DNA of 64,000 nucleotides, taken from positions 186,001 to 250,000 of the forward strand of contig NZ_WBKI01000001.1 of NCBI RefSeq assembly GCF_008830365.1. Reading direction: 5' to 3'. The translations under genes were made by a program, and so were the position numbers. The notes beneath the pieces are model-generated. The model made no database searches and had not been told where the DNA came from. It worked only from the letters and a program-made list of their open reading frames with translations. Origin of the DNA: Serratia proteamaculans (GTDB lineage: Bacteria > Pseudomonadota > Gammaproteobacteria > Enterobacterales > Enterobacteriaceae). This document shows positions 63,857 through 64,000 of this stretch, in pieces. Numbering within the stretch: the first letter of the stretch is position 1; each line of letters begins with the position of its first letter.

Positions 63857-64000
63857 ATGCAATTTAACATGTGGCGCAAGGCGCTGCTGCCATTGGTGGT
63901 TTTGACTTGTGTATCAGCGACTCAGGTGCAGGCGGCGGATGCGGTGGTGGAACCTATCCCTAAAACACTGCTGGGCAACTGGCATGTCAGCAAGATCTTA
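63857..64000 (+). CDS. Exported protein, 3' end beyond window
   Basis: Frame open from the ATG at 63857, after AAAGGAAAAG, to the last base: 48 codons. It begins MQFNMWRKALLPLVVLTC with signal-peptide cleavage likely after VQAAD. The mature start is VVEPIPKTLLGNWHVSKI, lipocalin-like in the GNW turn, but too little is present for a family call. Divergent from nlpA. Confidence 0.65.
   Translation, partial: MQFNMWRKALLPLVVLTCVSATQVQAADAVVEPIPKTLLGNWHVSKIL

Overview
The window is a chromosomal segment of a gammaproteobacterium of the genus Serratia. Gene order follows the Enterobacterales core (fabDG-acpP-fabF-pabC-mltG-tmk-holB-ycfH-ptsG; hinT-ycfL-lpoB-thiK-nagZ-ycfP-ndh-ycfJ; tRNA-Ser-ghrA-ycdXY; yebE, ptrB, exoX, holE, ftnA, yobA-yebZ-yebY). 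The proline iminopeptidase is near-identical, but not identical, to the well-known 317-residue S. marcescens enzyme, and the RND pump with its MarA-like regulator matches SdeAB/SdeR. I infer a Serratia close to, but possibly not, S. marcescens. Species cannot be fixed by eye.

Layout. 1-9.4 kb: fatty-acid synthesis cluster (fabD cut by the left edge), then folate, cell-wall, nucleotide and replication genes, and ptsG with CRP, Mlc and SgrS-pairing sites. 9.4-14.2 kb: an accessory block absent from E. coli at this point: divergent mntR/mntH with an MntR-like palindrome, a small exported protein, a divergent SDR/HxlR pair and an orphan amino-acid-type binding protein. 14.4-20.8 kb: the conserved hinT-to-ycfJ run, with a perfect FNR palindrome before ndh. 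21.0-26.7 kb: an Rrf2 regulator, sdeB-sdeA and divergent sdeR. 26.7-27.3 kb: two tRNA-Ser(GGA) genes, a truncated third tRNA tail and a palindrome-rich repeat. 27.7-40.5 kb: a divergent POT-family transporter, ghrA-ycdXY, yebE, ptrB, exoX, a zinc-ligand-poor DksA paralogue behind a Zur-like box, pip, holE, ftnA and the copper-type yobA-yebZ-yebY operon.

40.6-43.5 kb is a decayed prophage next to the sRNA gene sdsR (ryeB). The 3' end of the sRNA is partly duplicated at the prophage edge. The remnant has an integrase C-terminus, frameshifted tail-fibre pieces and an AT-rich acyltransferase. 43.5-48.4 kb holds envelope proteins of unknown role, fabV and a LysR gene divergent from a PcaD-like hydrolase. 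49.3-51.6 kb is dcuSR without a neighbouring C4-dicarboxylate carrier.

51.7-62.6 kb holds two catabolic-looking systems. The first is a sugar-type ABC transporter with two paralogous binding proteins around one ATPase and permease, divergent from a class I aldolase. The second is a tightly packed minus-strand operon of TAXI-TRAP binding protein, fused TRAP permease, FadR-type regulator and L-2-hydroxyglutarate oxidase, with a TTGTATACAA palindrome upstream. The operon suggests uptake and oxidation of L-2-hydroxyglutarate or a related 2-hydroxyacid. The window closes with an NlpA-like lipoprotein and the start of an exported protein cut by the right edge.
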